Of a stretch of 64,000 nucleotides of DNA, positions 27,501 through 42,500 are shown piece after piece. The stretch is taken from assembly GCA_900708905.1 (NCBI GenBank), contig CAADRB010000006.1:4422316-4486315 (forward strand), in the 5' to 3' direction. How positions within the stretch are numbered: the stretch's first letter is position 1; every line of letters begins with the position of its first letter. Source of the stretch: Hymenolepis diminuta (taxonomy: Eukaryota > Platyhelminthes > Cestoda > Cyclophyllidea > Hymenolepididae). The notes beneath the pieces were generated by a model. That model had not been told where the DNA came from, did not search any database, and saw nothing but the letters and a program-made list of their open reading frames with translations. Both the position numbers and the translations under genes were made by a program.

Positions 27501-30500
27501 TTCTTCTAAATTTCACAGGCTTCTTAAATACATATCTCCTTCTTTGAATTATTTTGGGTTTCCTGAGTAAAAGCTAAGTTCTGTCAAAAGCCTCCTGAGG
27601 TCTTAGCGAGAGAGACCGCTTGATACATTTCAGTAAAAACACTTTGATGATTCAACTTTAGATTGAATACATTGATGGGGAGATCATTTGCTTTGACGAA
27701 TTTTGTTTAGTCCTCGTACAAACATGAAACAATGCCAAATTATATGCGTTATTTTGTCAATTTTCCTCCAGTCAATGGAGAATGGTCGAACTGGTCTTCA
27801 TGGTCAGCCTGCGTAGGAAGATGCGGTGTGGGAATACAATCTCGTGTCCGCACATGCACAGAACCGGCGCCATCATACGGTGGCCATCTGTGCCGTGGTA
27901 GTGCAAAGGACAGCCGCACATGCAGTCTGCCTTACACTGATGGAGATGAATCCTGTCCAAGCCAACCTGACGTCGGTAGTGCCGGTGCCAGTTGGTCACA
28001 GTGGTCCGGGTGGTCTGAATGCCTTCCGGATTGTTCCACCACAACCGAGGGTAAACCAGGTGAGAGCGGAAGACGCCATCGCTCGAGAAATTGCACAATA
28101 CTTCGAGATGGTAAGTATGTCAGCGCAAAATCGATCCGAGAGTGTGAGGGTCATGCTGAGGAATTTGAGAAATGCTATCCTCCACCGGGAACTTCATTTG
28201 AATGCACTGGTATGCGCCGCATAATATATTTTCATTCAAAAGCTGCATGTGGGGTATGCTTATGCAAATTTTCTTTTAGATAAAAACCGCCCACTCTTCG
28301 GTAAGTTGATTGGCGAAGTTCGTGGACGACTTGGAGAAAAATCCTTGACCGGAATTGAAGTGGTTGGAAACTGGTCAATTGCGTCAACAGAGGCAACTAG
28401 CTTCAAGATTGAATTCAAAAATGTTCCACCGGAGCATTCACTGTGTCTTCAAGTTCTTTCAGAAATGGCATCACCCGCGTTTTGGTATGCCGCAAAAGAA
28501 GTATGTTGCAAATTTTCTTACAAATTTACTGAGAGATATTTTAGGTTACATGTGATGCTGCTGATTTACATACATTCCGTTGAGATCATATTTATATTCA
28601 TTATATATCCAGTTTTCATATTTTACCATATTTTCAGCTGCCATCTGATAGATCGGGCATCCATGAATACGAAGAAATCCGAGATAGTTATAAACTCAAG
28701 ATGTTATTTTGAATTTAAACATGCTACATAGGTTGTCTTATGAAAAGTTTGAATATACAATAACCCATCAAATCCTAGTTCGGTTGAAATAAAAGGGATT
28801 TTTATAACAGAATAGCCTGAATCACTATCGACGAAATTGTTTTATTAAAATTGCATCATTAGGGGTGCGAGATTATGTTAATTACTGTTTTTCTATACCT
28901 GGAAGCCAGAAGACTCAGTGGAGGAGAAAATGCGTGGGGAATGCATTGTATTTTGCACACTGTTCGCTTCGTATTTAAAGGAGAATAAAACCACACTTCT
29001 CAAAAATAAAATTATTTTTGTCAAATGAAGGACAGCCGAGTTCGACCGGGAAAATTACTTCCGCAAGATCAATGAAAATTTTGAATTCACGATCTGTCTG
29101 ATCTTAGAGCACGATATAAAATTAAGATTGAAAGAATCACTAATGAAGTGTAACACAAAAGTAAAAAAATATCAACATCGAAGTATATTTAAAGGTGTAG
29201 TACAATTAATAGTTTATCTATTTGCTTCCTCGAAAAGATTTTTATTCACTGACCTTTGTGATTATGGTCACGCAAAGGTTGATACAGAAATAATCTTCTT
29301 CGCTGTGACTTATTCCAATTTCAACTAATAGATTAGAGTGTGAAGTAATAGAACCATTAATCATAGAGTATTAATCTCGAGATTAGATCGTAAAAACTGT
29401 GCTACCTTCGTTGGCCAAAAAATTTTATTTATTTCTCTTTAATTCTAATTAAAAATACAGATTCATTTTGATAGTATTTCAAATACAACAGCTAATGTTA
29501 ACCTAACAAATTACTTTACTGTTTTAAAAAGATCGAGAGTGCTTCTAACGGTGAATACGTAACAAGTAGAAATGGTGAATTCACCTGGAATAGCCTCGGC
29601 CAATTTGCAGACAGCTCAAATGTCCGTCTGGAGCAGTCGTTGCATCGCTCGGATGATAACTTTGGCAATGAACGTGAGAAGGGAGTTATATTGCAAATGG
29701 AAACAACCATCAATGGGGATTGTCCCATCTCACTTCGACCAGACACCATTGAAGATAATGATGAGAATGCCTGGAGTGCTGGAGCAAAGGTTGAATTGAG
29801 CGACTTCAAGGAACAGGTCGTTCAACTTGATCCATCTAAAGGTAAAATTCTTCCAAAAATAGCTTATCTATCGTGTATTATCAAATATTCAGTTCAAAAG
29901 AAGATTTTCTACAGTGTTTGAGGTAGTATTAACGATTATCATTGTTAAATCGTCAGTAGAATTAGAATAGACAAGATCAAATGAAAGAATAACACGCCGG
30001 AATACGTAAAGGTACAGTCCTTATGCATGAAAGTATATAGGTTTCCACCACTTATCTTGATTATATATATATGTATAATTAGATTAAATCTGAAAGATAG
30101 TAGAAAGCAAGATCCGAAGACAGACCAGTATTAGAGGGAAATAGATGAGAGACTACAAGTAAGAACGAAGATTTGGAGTTAAAATTTAAGCAAGTAGGTT
30201 TTTTGAACACTAACTGCTTACTAAAGGAGTAAAAACAATGGGAAACGCTTGATTTAAGGTATACTGTAACAAAGTTAAAAATCTTGCGATTCTATCGTGA
30301 AAAATTAACACAGATCACAACGGTTCTCCTTGAAAAGTCTATCCACTTGTTCTAAATTTTTGCAATCAAGGCTATATATTTCAGTTTTTGAGTAAAACGA
30401 GTTTGACGAGCATCCAAAAGAAGAAGAATAAGTTCTAGACGGTTGAGTTGCTGTCAGTGGATTCTTACCAAAAGTCATGCCGACTATTTCAATATTTAGA

Positions 30501-33500
30501 CTTAAATTTCATTTGGATTGACAGCTAAATTCCACAATATTATTATTTATTCTAACCTTCTTAATTTTACTGTATTCTGATTAATTTAAATCACTCCTCT
30601 GATTATATAGTATGATAAAATCGATAAACGTTTTAAAATACAATTAAACAATTTATTTGATTAATTGTTCTCAACAACCTTTTTTGGCATTTTGTATATC
30701 TTGACGTGTATTTAGCGCCTAAACTTGACGCTAGCAACTCTAACATATAATTGCCGTATTGAAAGCTTGAAGAAGCATGCAAATATCCTATCAGAAATTG
30801 GAGCTAAATTTTCTGTAAACTTAATGGGAATAAATGTAATTAAAGAATATTCAGGGTACTGATAAAATTTTTAAATAATGATTTAAATAATTTAAAATAT
30901 GGAAAAATTTTTGTTTGAATAATTTATTAATAGGAAAAACTCCACCACGTGATCCTATGTGTAAGTATTGGGAAGAGAATAAAAGAGAAAATTTCCCACT
31001 GGGCAATGAATTCCATCAGGAAAATTTGCATTCTTCCTTTCTCTTTTCAAACTCCCACAAAATTTTAGACAAAGGTCAAAGCAAAACTGATGCTCTGTCC
31101 GACACTTTGAGTTTACAATTTTCATTCAGGCAAATTTTTAGGTTATAAGCCAAATAAATATCATAAAATATTCCACCTAACATGGACGAACTGAAAATTA
31201 AAATTCGCTTTTCACTACGCTTTTTGTATTAAATTATTTATATAACTGACGAGGAAATTATTTCACCTAACATCTTGCTTTCTTTTTGCTAATTGAAGTA
31301 CTTTTCAGTTGTATTCTTCCGCTATTTCAAATGTGCCCTCAACTGATTGCAATTAATCATAGCTGAGCTTACTTTTGCATTGCATTCCTTTTGTTTTAAA
31401 TAAAAATTCTTAAATATTTAAAATTTTGGTAGTTAGTGAAGTACCTTCAACAGCTAATGGGTTTCATGAATGTCACAATTAGACTGAATCTTTAATTCAG
31501 TGAAATCGGTAAATTTTGTGAATGAAAATGAAGGTTTAGAATAACTTTGGAGCCTGCCGACAAAGATCCAGAGGATTTTAGAGGCGACAAGTCTTGACCA
31601 GGTCATATCTTTTTTAAATTGTACGATTTACGCTTTTTTTCAGTAAAAATGGAATCAACTAACGACAGAGTAAGTTACTCCTACTTAGCTCGCTGTGTTC
31701 TTGAGGAGGTTCACTATATGGCCAGACACTGGGGGTTACGTATATCGCATTAACTTTTAGAGTTAAGTTGGCATGTCTTCCATTTTTTAGGCAAGCTGCA
31801 TGCCTTTTCTTCACGCACCTACGGCGTTGTGGATTGGACGAATGGACGTAGACTCACAGAACCCTATGGATGGAACTCTGACGTGACTGCATCAGCAGGT
31901 CGTCGTCAGCGTTTTCTCTCTCAAAATCTCTTTGTTGATGGTCTTACCATCTCGAGTGATCCCGCTAGAGGAATCATCACGCTGACTGCAAATACTGCAA
32001 TTTCTAAAGTTAGCGGAGCTGTCTGCCCTGAAGGTTTCGAGATTGTGGAAGCTCGTATGGATGGCCGAAAACAAGTTCTGGGATCTGTTAATCTTGACTA
32101 CTGCCGAGGTATGTCCACTCAGGAGTCTACTTAAATGGCCAGTCAGTAATATGATGTCATTTGTGTCTCTTTCCCCTCTATTTTAAAGACGTGAACGAAT
32201 GCATAAGCCCTCGGTTGAATACCTGTGATCAAATCTGCGAAAATACATCACCAGGTTATCGTTGCAAGTGTCATGAAGGATATCGGCTATCACCAGACGG
32301 CCGATCATGTCTGGACATAGATGAGTGTACAGAGGGAGAGAACGCGGGTATTTTGGTGTGTCCGGCTGGTCAGCGATGCATTAACAAACCAGGCACTTTC
32401 AGTTGTGTCCAAGGGTGTGGCGAGGGCCTGCGACTATCAGCATCAGGTGATACATGCGAGGGTAAGCTGCTTCAGCCATTTTTCCCGACTAGATTACAAA
32501 CAGTAACTTTCATGATTTACATATGGTCGGAGAAGCTCAAAAGCAGAAAAAGTCTGGATTTGAGGTTGTAAATATTCTCGGTTCTATAAATGTCCTATCT
32601 TATTAGATAAACCAGAAAGAAAATAATAGCCTAATTCTGTAAGTCTTAATGTCACATAATGCAGTCTTTAATTAAACCATATTTCCTTCTAGTCAAAGTA
32701 TTTGCCAATTATTAATGAAATCCTAGTTAAAATGGTTATATATTTTGTGACGAGTGGTATACGATTCCCATAGGTTTGATTAGAATGGGTTAGTTCTCAA
32801 GATACAATGAAATAAGCTTGGATGGCCTCTCTGACGATTTACGAGTCTGAGAACAAGAATACCAAGAGTGATTCGCTTAGAGTGATTCATTGAACTCTGA
32901 TTTATGGAGATGTTATGCGGTTTCAATCTAGTAAAGATTTATTCCGAGAAACGGAGGTTATTTTGATTCCAGTTTTATAATAGTAAAAATCAATTCGAGC
33001 GGATGTGAAGGTTGAATTCGATTCAGGTCATACCAGTTCGATATTATTCAGCATTCGAAGTTGACAACACCAGGGATTACTTTGCACTTTCTTAATTTTC
33101 TGTATGTTGAGTTCCGTCCTCTTCGTCATAAGCCTAAGGGCACAGAGGGGTTAGGAAAGGAGAAGTAAAATGGCAGAACGAGAAGAAAGACGAAAAAGGT
33201 TAGAACGGAATGCAAGGGTGGGCAGGGAGGGAAGATTAAAAATAAACAATATTAGTGAAGATAAGTGTTCTTCTTTTTCTCCGCTATTCTGCCATAATTG
33301 GCGAAGTTTGGTGCAATGCGTATGTGTATATATATCTCGAAAGCAGAATTGAGAAATACTTAAAAAGTCAATTTTTCCCAAATCAAATCTTATTATTTTC
33401 CATTATTTTCACGAATACAAATGAAAATGATACATGCCAATTTAAAATTTATTCTAGCTCACAAATGTGTTTTGAAATTTACTTTTGAATAAAATTGCTG

Positions 33501-36500
33501 AAACACAAACTTATTACATGCGTATGTACTATTTGTTGCTAAGTGATTTGAATCAAGAACATCCGAAGAGAAGGTTTTGAAAAATAAAAGATACTTAAAG
33601 GAAAATGAGCTACGAGTTGTTTTGTGGAACATAAGTTCAAAGTCTTAACAGGTAAACTGACTCAACGAAAGTATAGTTACCGGCTCCTTATCTCTCTCGT
33701 TACGAAGAGGCTAAATCGTTCTTACACTATGTGTTGGGATATATCGAGTGACTTCGTGTTCCTTATATGATCTAGCTGTGGACCGTTGGCCCAGTTGCAA
33801 CATCAATATGTTGGAAAACGTCATCCTAAATGGGCTGGGGTTAGAGATATGGGAAAGGAAAAAGTATTTCATCCTCTAGAGAGGGGTGTTTGAAGGTTAA
33901 TTTCAAGTCTCATGGGAAATATTTGGGGACATTTAATGTGCAGTATGGGGTAATTTAAAAAAAATTAAATGGGAAACATAAACATATTTATTTCGGTTGG
34001 AATCGTACTACGTGATTGCTATACTGTGCAATTTGATTCCCAATTTAGAAACTAGCATGTCATTTTATGCATGGTTAGCGAAACCTGGTGAGAACATAAC
34101 TGAGCACACTTGATTTCATACTAGAAAATAGGATTCCTTTCACTGATATTACTATCAGACATTTTTAGATGGACTAATTATGAAAACCCCATATCTTAAA
34201 TGTATCGCTAATGAAGTTTTTATATCACCCAAATGCCATATCTTTTACATCTTGCAGATATTGATGAATGCCGATCTGGTAAAGATGTTTGCGGCGTTGG
34301 GCACCAATGTATAAATACCTACGGTGGATATACCTGTTCCTGCCGACCTGGTTTCGAACTAATTAACAACAAATGTGTCGGTAAGTTATTTGTTACATAT
34401 ATTTTAGTATAATCCTTACCGAGATATCTAATAATATTACATGCTTGTGACAGATATTGATGAATGTCAGACTGGAGAAGCACGATGCAGAAACAATGAG
34501 GCTTGTGTAAATCTACCCGGTTCATTCGAATGCCGTCAAGTTTGTCCAAGAGGGTACCGATTTGCCGGTGAACTGGCTGGTGGTGCTCCCAATTGCGTTG
34601 ACATTGACGAATGCACAACTAGCGAAAATGTTTGTCCTGTGGAAGCCATCTGTATCAACGAACCTGGATCTTTCCGTTGCCAGTGCTCTGACGGACAAGC
34701 ACCCGTCGGCCATTCCTGTCTAGGTTTGTGTGCATTCAGCAGTTTTACTAGATTGTATCCAAACAAGCACGCCTCTAAGGATAATAATTTTGCATTTAGT
34801 ATATCTAGAATACGATTTTTTTCCTGTCAACACTTCAATGCTGGCCGTCTTTTGGAGTATGAGTAAATGTTTTCTAGAGTATTTCAATCAGAATGAAATA
34901 GGTTTCGCAGACCGTGTTTGTAATACCATTTGAAGCTCAATTCTAGTTTAAAACAGGTTAATTTGGTGAAATGTATAATTTTGGGAAATATTGAGGTATC
35001 GAATAATTGAACATTTGAAAGATAGGGACCTGTAGGCAATCACAGATTGAAAAAAAGCTCTTATATATTATTAAAAATTTTTTCTCTTCTGATTTACGAT
35101 AACGAGCAGTGATCAAATATCAAGTGAAATGAATGGAAGGTGTGCAATTAATATTCACAAGGAGTTGCTCAAGAACTCCACAAGTCTAAAAGTACTATAA
35201 CGCATTGATTTGATTAACGTATATAGAAACTAGTGGCGTTGTTTCGAAGTTCCTTTCTTAAGACAACAATATTAATTCATCCTTTTAATCGGACGATATA
35301 TGGCATTCCCCATTGTTTCCACTTTTAATATTGCTACTATCTACAATAATACAAAGTACAAAAATTTTCTTTGTGAGAAATAGTCAAGAAAATTCAACAG
35401 ATTATAATGGGGAGGGTATCGAAAGTTCCTGGGAGTAATGTCAAGGTATCAAAAAATCTCACTTCATTTGAATTTTGGGTTCGAATTGCGCAGTAACTAC
35501 AAAGTTGATAATTCTCGTTCCTAAATTCAAACTTCATTATTTGTCTCCTGGATTGCAGCAGATGCCTGTCTATGATGTCCAGGCCGGTTTTCAATCCTGG
35601 TGGTTGGTCTTACCACTTCAGTTTATTTTCCTTCCAGTGATTGTGAGGAAAAAATGGTCATCAACTTACAGTGTTAATATTTGTTGAAGCCCCCATTAAA
35701 AGCAGCCATTTTGAAATCACACTTAAAGCCATTTTGGACGAGAAATATCCACGTACTTCAAGTCTACTGACCATTTTAATTGGACTTTGGATTCTTCATT
35801 AACTATGCATGGTTTTCTATCTAAACGACCTTGGCGAGAACCTTAACCTCAAACATTGAATATGTGCGCATCTGTTAACCACATTTTCTGGTAAATTTTG
35901 GATATCATAATGTGTTTTTAATTGAAAAATTTGCTAGCTTTTAAGAAATAGATCTAAAGTTGAGTCTTATGTACATATTATCAAATCGTACTTCACTTAT
36001 CTGGACCCCGTATCCAACCATATAATTCTAAATTTTGTTTTCTGCTCGAAATTAAGTGTCATTTGAAAACGAATTTTTGTCGACATAGGGCATTCTTGTT
36101 TGTGAATACCTAGGCAGGAAACTCTTTTAATCACATATGAATTGTTAAAACGTATCTAATTTAGTGTGTCTTCATTGTTTAGCTCTTTGATTGCATCTAA
36201 TGATGGCAATACATAATCTATTTGAGAAAAACCATGGATAACGTAAATTTACACGACTTGGGTTCCAAAAAATAGTATGCACACGAGATTTTCCATCTAC
36301 GTGTTTCTCCTGCGCTGTAATAGATGAAAGATCACTGAAAACGAATGTTGTCAACACCACGTCGGTCGGTGAACTTGCCATTTCTATTCACAGCTGAAGT
36401 TGTGTGTTTTGACGAGGATGCAAATAATAACAGACAATAAGACTTCTTTGATTCACTTGCACACTTTCTGTACCAATTGTAAACTAGTGCAAACTTCTAT

Positions 36501-39500
36501 TTCCTTCTTCGTAGGTCTGTCAAGCAGAGCATGTGAAACTGGATTCACATGGGATCCTCTGTCCGGCCGATGTGTCGGTAAGTAATATTTGTCTGATTTT
36601 GAGAAAGATTCAAAATATTGAAGGCTCAGACTGGTTCACTCAGTTAAATTAGTATAATTTCCAGAAAAAATATGTTAGAATTAAATTAGCATTGAACTTG
36701 AAAATCTGTGTATGATCTCGTTTCGTAGTACTAAAATGAAGAAGAATACAACCGTAAGTAGAATCTAACTGGATCCGCTTATAAGAAGCTGAGAAATTAA
36801 TTAAATCTCTACGACTCCTCTGTGGATATAGATAAGCGATTGAATAATTGTTAATAAACCTTTGTTACAAGTTGGCCTTTTTCGGCTGCGTTTATATTTA
36901 CTCTTGAATAGTAATCTCCAAATTAATATTGTTATCGCCAGTTGTGTAACAATAAAACACTTAATCACGGGGACTCATATGAATAAGGAAAGCAGCGAAC
37001 GATTTCAACAAGATATGTCAAAGAGAAAGGGGTCAATGAATTAGTAGGCAATGAATTCAGAGCGTTTTGGGGTTTACCGCGCTTGAATTCTGGAGCATGG
37101 GTTATCCATAATCTCATATGAAGAGAAGTTCGCATTATGATATCCTAATCCTTACCATTTGACTTTCAGGTTTATAAACGAGATTTTATCCGCCCCATTC
37201 AGAGCTTGTTGATTAATTCATTAAATTTCGTTGCTACTTATATCACCCGGATTTATTAGTTTATAGCCATGAGCAGATAAATGATTATAGACATTATATT
37301 TAATAACAATAATAATGAAAACGCTGTTCTTTGGTACAGACATCTTTTTGAATCCAGCTGCTGCTGGTACTTCTACGACGATTACAATTGCACTGGAAGA
37401 GTATAAACGCTTACTTTTCTCATAAACAAACGTTAATTCCTCAAATCGTTATAAGAGAACGATGGATAGAGCCATAAGAGATCCAAGGTTTGCAGTTGAA
37501 AGAAGTGCAGTTAACCTCAAGAAGAGGGTACGCCATATTACTAACTGGATGTCGATTATTAATTGATTTAGAATTCGTGATTCAGTAATAAGACGGAAAT
37601 TGTGATCCAGAGTTGATAAATTTAATCATCATATGTATGTAAAGTTAGTCAAACTCGGACAATGATGCAGGTCAATGAAGCATGAGATTAGTAGAATATG
37701 GTTACTGGGAGTAAATAAACTAATTGGAAAGGTATTAGACAAATAGAACAAAGTTAAACAAAATTTTAATAAATGGAATTATATGGATAGAAACAACATT
37801 TATGATTATCGAAATTAGAGTGCCATTGATGATGGGTTAAATTAGATGATTGTGCTGGGAACTAGGGTTCTTTCATAATGTGTTTTCGCTCTTGATTCAG
37901 TTGAAAAAATCTCGGATAATCGATTTTGCTCTATTTTAAAGGGGTCACATCTCCTTAAAATACTGCTCAATAATAGCAAATCGTATTAATCTACTCCCAA
38001 ATTACGGTTAATCTTCCAAATTAAGCTTGAAAATCAGCCGTAACATCTCGAAACGACTGACAACATCAATGTTGTCCTCCAAAAGGATGAAGTATTAAAC
38101 TCACCTCCCATTTAGCAAAAAAATTTATTTAAGCTTGAGTAAATAAGTGAAAGGGCTTAAAATAGGTATGAGAGTACTGAATACTTGGGTCATTATGCCT
38201 AGTACATGTTATTATCGGTTGAGACGTTAGACATTATATAACAGGCCAATCATTTTGTTAAATTAGTCGAATCCCGGTGACATTTCAACTCTTGAGAAAT
38301 AGGTATTGAAGGCAAGTATTAATATCTATTTTTGACGTATTCATTCAAGGTATTATACTTTCAGATATTGATGAATGCAACCCTGCTTATGGTCCAAACC
38401 CATGTCAATATGAATGTCACAATACCTATGGTGGATTTACTTGTTCCTGCCCACCAGGTTATGAACTGAATCCAGTGACGAATGTTTGTAAAGGTGAGTG
38501 TTTTAAGTGTTCCCTTCGATAAAGCTGGATTTTACGTGTTGTATTAAAAATCATTAAGTTAGTTGGGTCTAGGCCCATTGTGGATAGTGAGAAGAAATAA
38601 ATTAGTCTATAAGTTGGCATATAACAGTACAATTTGTATTAAAATGCTCTCTTTATAAGCTTTAAATTTATTTTAGATGTTAACGAGTGCAAAACTTCGG
38701 CAAATATCTGCAACCAGGGTGATCTTTGTATCAACACTCCAGGAAGTCATATCTGCATCAAACCAGACTGTCCTAATAACTATCAATGGGATGGTAATTC
38801 TCAGTAAGTTTTGTAGTAGTTGAAGTAATGATGCAGAGCTGTGCATTGAAAATGCATCAAAAATAAAACAGTTGACGCTCCGTAATGACTGTTCTTAAAG
38901 TCTAGAAGAATTTTGTCAGTCAGAATTCCATTTACACCTCATACCCTTTCCAATTTTACGTGACTGGTATAGAAGGCGTAATATTAAGCAAAAGTATAGA
39001 AATATTTCAGCAGGTTCATTAAGTCAAGTACCCATTCCTTACACAGATCTTTGAAAATAAAATATTAAAGATGATGAAATGTACATAGTTCACCAATTCT
39101 CCTCTATAAACTGATTCTAGTAAGTACGACAACGCTCTGTTTCTATGCGGACCGGTTCGACACCATTGGAAACAATTTAATTTTCTTATGTGTAAAAGGA
39201 AGCCAGTCCTATTTGCTGAATAAAAGTTTAGAGTTGATATTCACAGAATACTCTCGCCAGTGTTCAATCGGTGAATGAGAACTAATTATCTCCTGATATA
39301 TCTCTAAGACTTCACAAAGGTCTCATTTCTAGCTGTGTAGTTATCGGAGTTTAAATATCTTAGGAGTTGGAAATAGCATCTGTTTTAACAATGTCAAAAT
39401 CAAGTGTACGCCTAAAAACTCAATCTGAATGAGTGCAAATTATCGGAATTGGAAAGATTGTTATGATAAAATAATTTACTAGTGAAATGTTTGTCCGATT

Positions 39501-42500
39501 TTAGCTGAGCAGAATACTATAAAAATTTCTGTGAAAAATAAACTATAATATTCTTTTCTGCTGGGTGACAAAGAATCTATACATACGTGTATGATATACC
39601 AAAAGCATCCCGCTATCTATAATCGCTATCTTCATCATCATGTAATTTTTATTTAACTTAATAATCCACTTTCAATTACGGACCACTAACCGTTTTTCAA
39701 TACGAGGCAAAAATAATTATCAGTGAGGGACCTTTTGCACGCCCATGAATAACAAAGAATATCGTGTACGAAACACGAGGTAAGTAAGATAAACTTATCA
39801 AGGCTTAATCGAAGTATTTGCTGATCCCATTGCTAAAATCTCGACATCCGTACTCGTCGTACACAAGCTGTGAAGTCTGGTCTCAGTGTGTGTTAATAAG
39901 TACAATGAAAGATAGTTTTTCTCACAGTATAGGAATTTCTATTAAAAAGAAAATAGAACCCTTACATTACTGAAGATTTCACTCTAATCTTTAGCAATTG
40001 AGGTCATGAACTTTATATCTGTAAAAATAGATAAAAGACAACCTTTTGCTTAGTCAGCCAAACAGAGCATTTTACACAATCAGTGAAAAATTGATAAGTT
40101 GAAAACGAATTAAACCGAAAAACTAAATAGGAAATTTCTTCCATTAAGCAGTTAAGATAGGGTAATTACATAAAAGGTAAGCGCTGTTAAACTGTCCACT
40201 ATCGGAATTTCATCCTCAAATCCTATTTGTTAAGAACCATGCCAATATTTCTTCCAGTATTTTTGTGGTGAATCATACCTCGTTCTGATGAAATCATATG
40301 AATGATGTGAATATATTTTTGTCAATATGAGTCGAGTAATAAACAAAGGAAGATTCCAAATTCTAAAATCCAAAGTCCTGGTCCCGTTCTCTCAAGCTAT
40401 AGACTATTCAGCTAAATTCGAGTACACTCTATAGAGTGATTGTGAAGTAACTAGGTGAATAATTTAGTCACAATTTCCTTACTATGTATAAATTAAATGC
40501 GAGAGGTACACTTGCGATACGAGGATATCTTAATAATCGATTTTTTCATAAACATTTGCCTCTAATCCAGTCAATCAAAAAGAAAAGGTCGTACCTAAAA
40601 TACACTTTAGACAGGGATACATAGCTTCCACTGTAATATTAAGTGAGAAAAGGAAACTTTAGTTTGGAGGATTTTAGTCTTGGAACTACAATTTCTACAT
40701 TGCTCCAATTGCCCCTTTCCTTCGGTTGAAGATTGGCTTTTAAGGCAAGCGGTTGAACACTGCGGCAAATGTTGCTTTTTCAGTTGCAAACTTTTGCATT
40801 CATTCGCACTTTCTTATCCTCATCGAATTCAAATTTGTTTGAAGGCAGAAGAAATTATGCTCCTAAATTAGCGAGGTTTAAACGATTCTAGGGTTACAAA
40901 GAAGTGGACTGATACAGTCCCGCGAGATTTTTTCTTATAATGCTCCAGAGAGTGGGATGGTACTAACCTACACGATTTCAACGTTATAGAGATCACTCTA
41001 CAGTTCATTAAGTTTATTAAAACGCACAGAGACTCAGTTGTAGAATCTATGACGTCAAATCTTTCATGACAGCTTTTATAATCTTTATGCCGATCTGACC
41101 ATGCACATTTTTAATGTCCCATCACCACCTTTACGCTCTTACTAATGAAATTCGATCCTCATCGGATGTCGAGGATTTGACATATTTTTGAATATTTAAC
41201 CATTTTAGAGATTTCTAATGGTCATTAGTTTTCAATCACTCTTATAACCGTCTCTTTCAATAAACGAACAATGACTTATTTTCTCCAAATTGTAACGACG
41301 GATCATAAACTTTCGATGACCGCTTAGTTGTTAGACCCATGAGATTAAAGCGTCTTTATTTCGACTCTCCAACTTATATTAGATCAAAGCTTTCATTCAT
41401 TCAGCTGTAAATATCGCATAAGTAATTCGGTAAAAACTTCTCGTCAACTTCCTAATAAAACTCCAAATGGGTGGGTAATAAACTATAGGAGTATTTATTG
41501 CTTCAAATACTTTTAACAATTAATATCTTCAACTTGCCGTTTTTAATTACCGCCGTTTTATCGAAAGACGCGCAAAATTTAGAATTTACTAAAATTAACT
41601 CCTTTTTGAGAGGAAAACAATGACAATGAATGCCAGTTTAAATCGAGTTTGTATAGAAAAGCAGGTAATTATTTTTAGTTTGTAATTTGCTATTTTCTTC
41701 TTTCTCTATCCATCGGGTGGTTGTGAAATTAGAAAATAAAAATACTATTTAGATCGCGTGAGCGTAATAATTTGGTCTAAAAATATTTAAAAAAATAGCG
41801 CAAGTTGAAGAACAAAAATATTCGTGGGATTCATACAGAGTAAGAAGCAACTTTTTGTTAACTAATTTTAGTCTTTGTTAGTGACATGTTCATCAAAAAG
41901 TGATCATTGACTTTGTGGTTAAATGAAATTTGATTCATTTTTGAATCGCAGTGATTAGCTAGGACAGAGAATAATGAATTGGTATTACACATTGAAATGG
42001 GAAGAAACACTAGCACCAAATGAAAGTCTTCTTTTTACATAGCTACATCTTCACATTATTTGCATTCTCATTCATTTAAAATGTTGTAAACATTAAACTA
42101 TTTGCACGGGCGAGTGCGTAGCTAAAAGGATGTGATTTGGGGAAATAGTAGATAGATTTATTTCTTGGGTACGATAATTTTACTTCCATACAAATTAGCT
42201 TTGAAGAATTCAGTTTATGGCTTTCTGTAAAGGCTTGCTTTGAATTTAGTGTCCTAATTACGGATATCTCCATATACGCTTAAAGCATCCGGAAATTGAG
42301 TACTTAAATCCTAAATGATAGCTACGCCTGTAGAAAAGAGATCTAGCCGATCGTGCTAAAAATTGTTATCCTATATGCAAAAATTTGACAAAAATTAGCG
42401 TCCGCCTATTTCTCAGTTCCCTTTGAGGTGGGATGTACGCTTTTAGAGACCTGAATCAACAGTGGTATTGATTTTAGCTATGAAAATCTGATCAGACCAA

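Noticed and set aside
28249..28279. Reading straight through from 28249 instead of using the 70-nt intron 28210-28279
   Set aside because: The frame before 28280 has no protein character and a clear acceptor ttcttttag precedes the G2F start.
36172..36381. 69-codon minus-strand frame in an intron
   Set aside because: Looks fairly protein-like but matches no family I know, has no repeat partner seen in the window and no convincing splice context.
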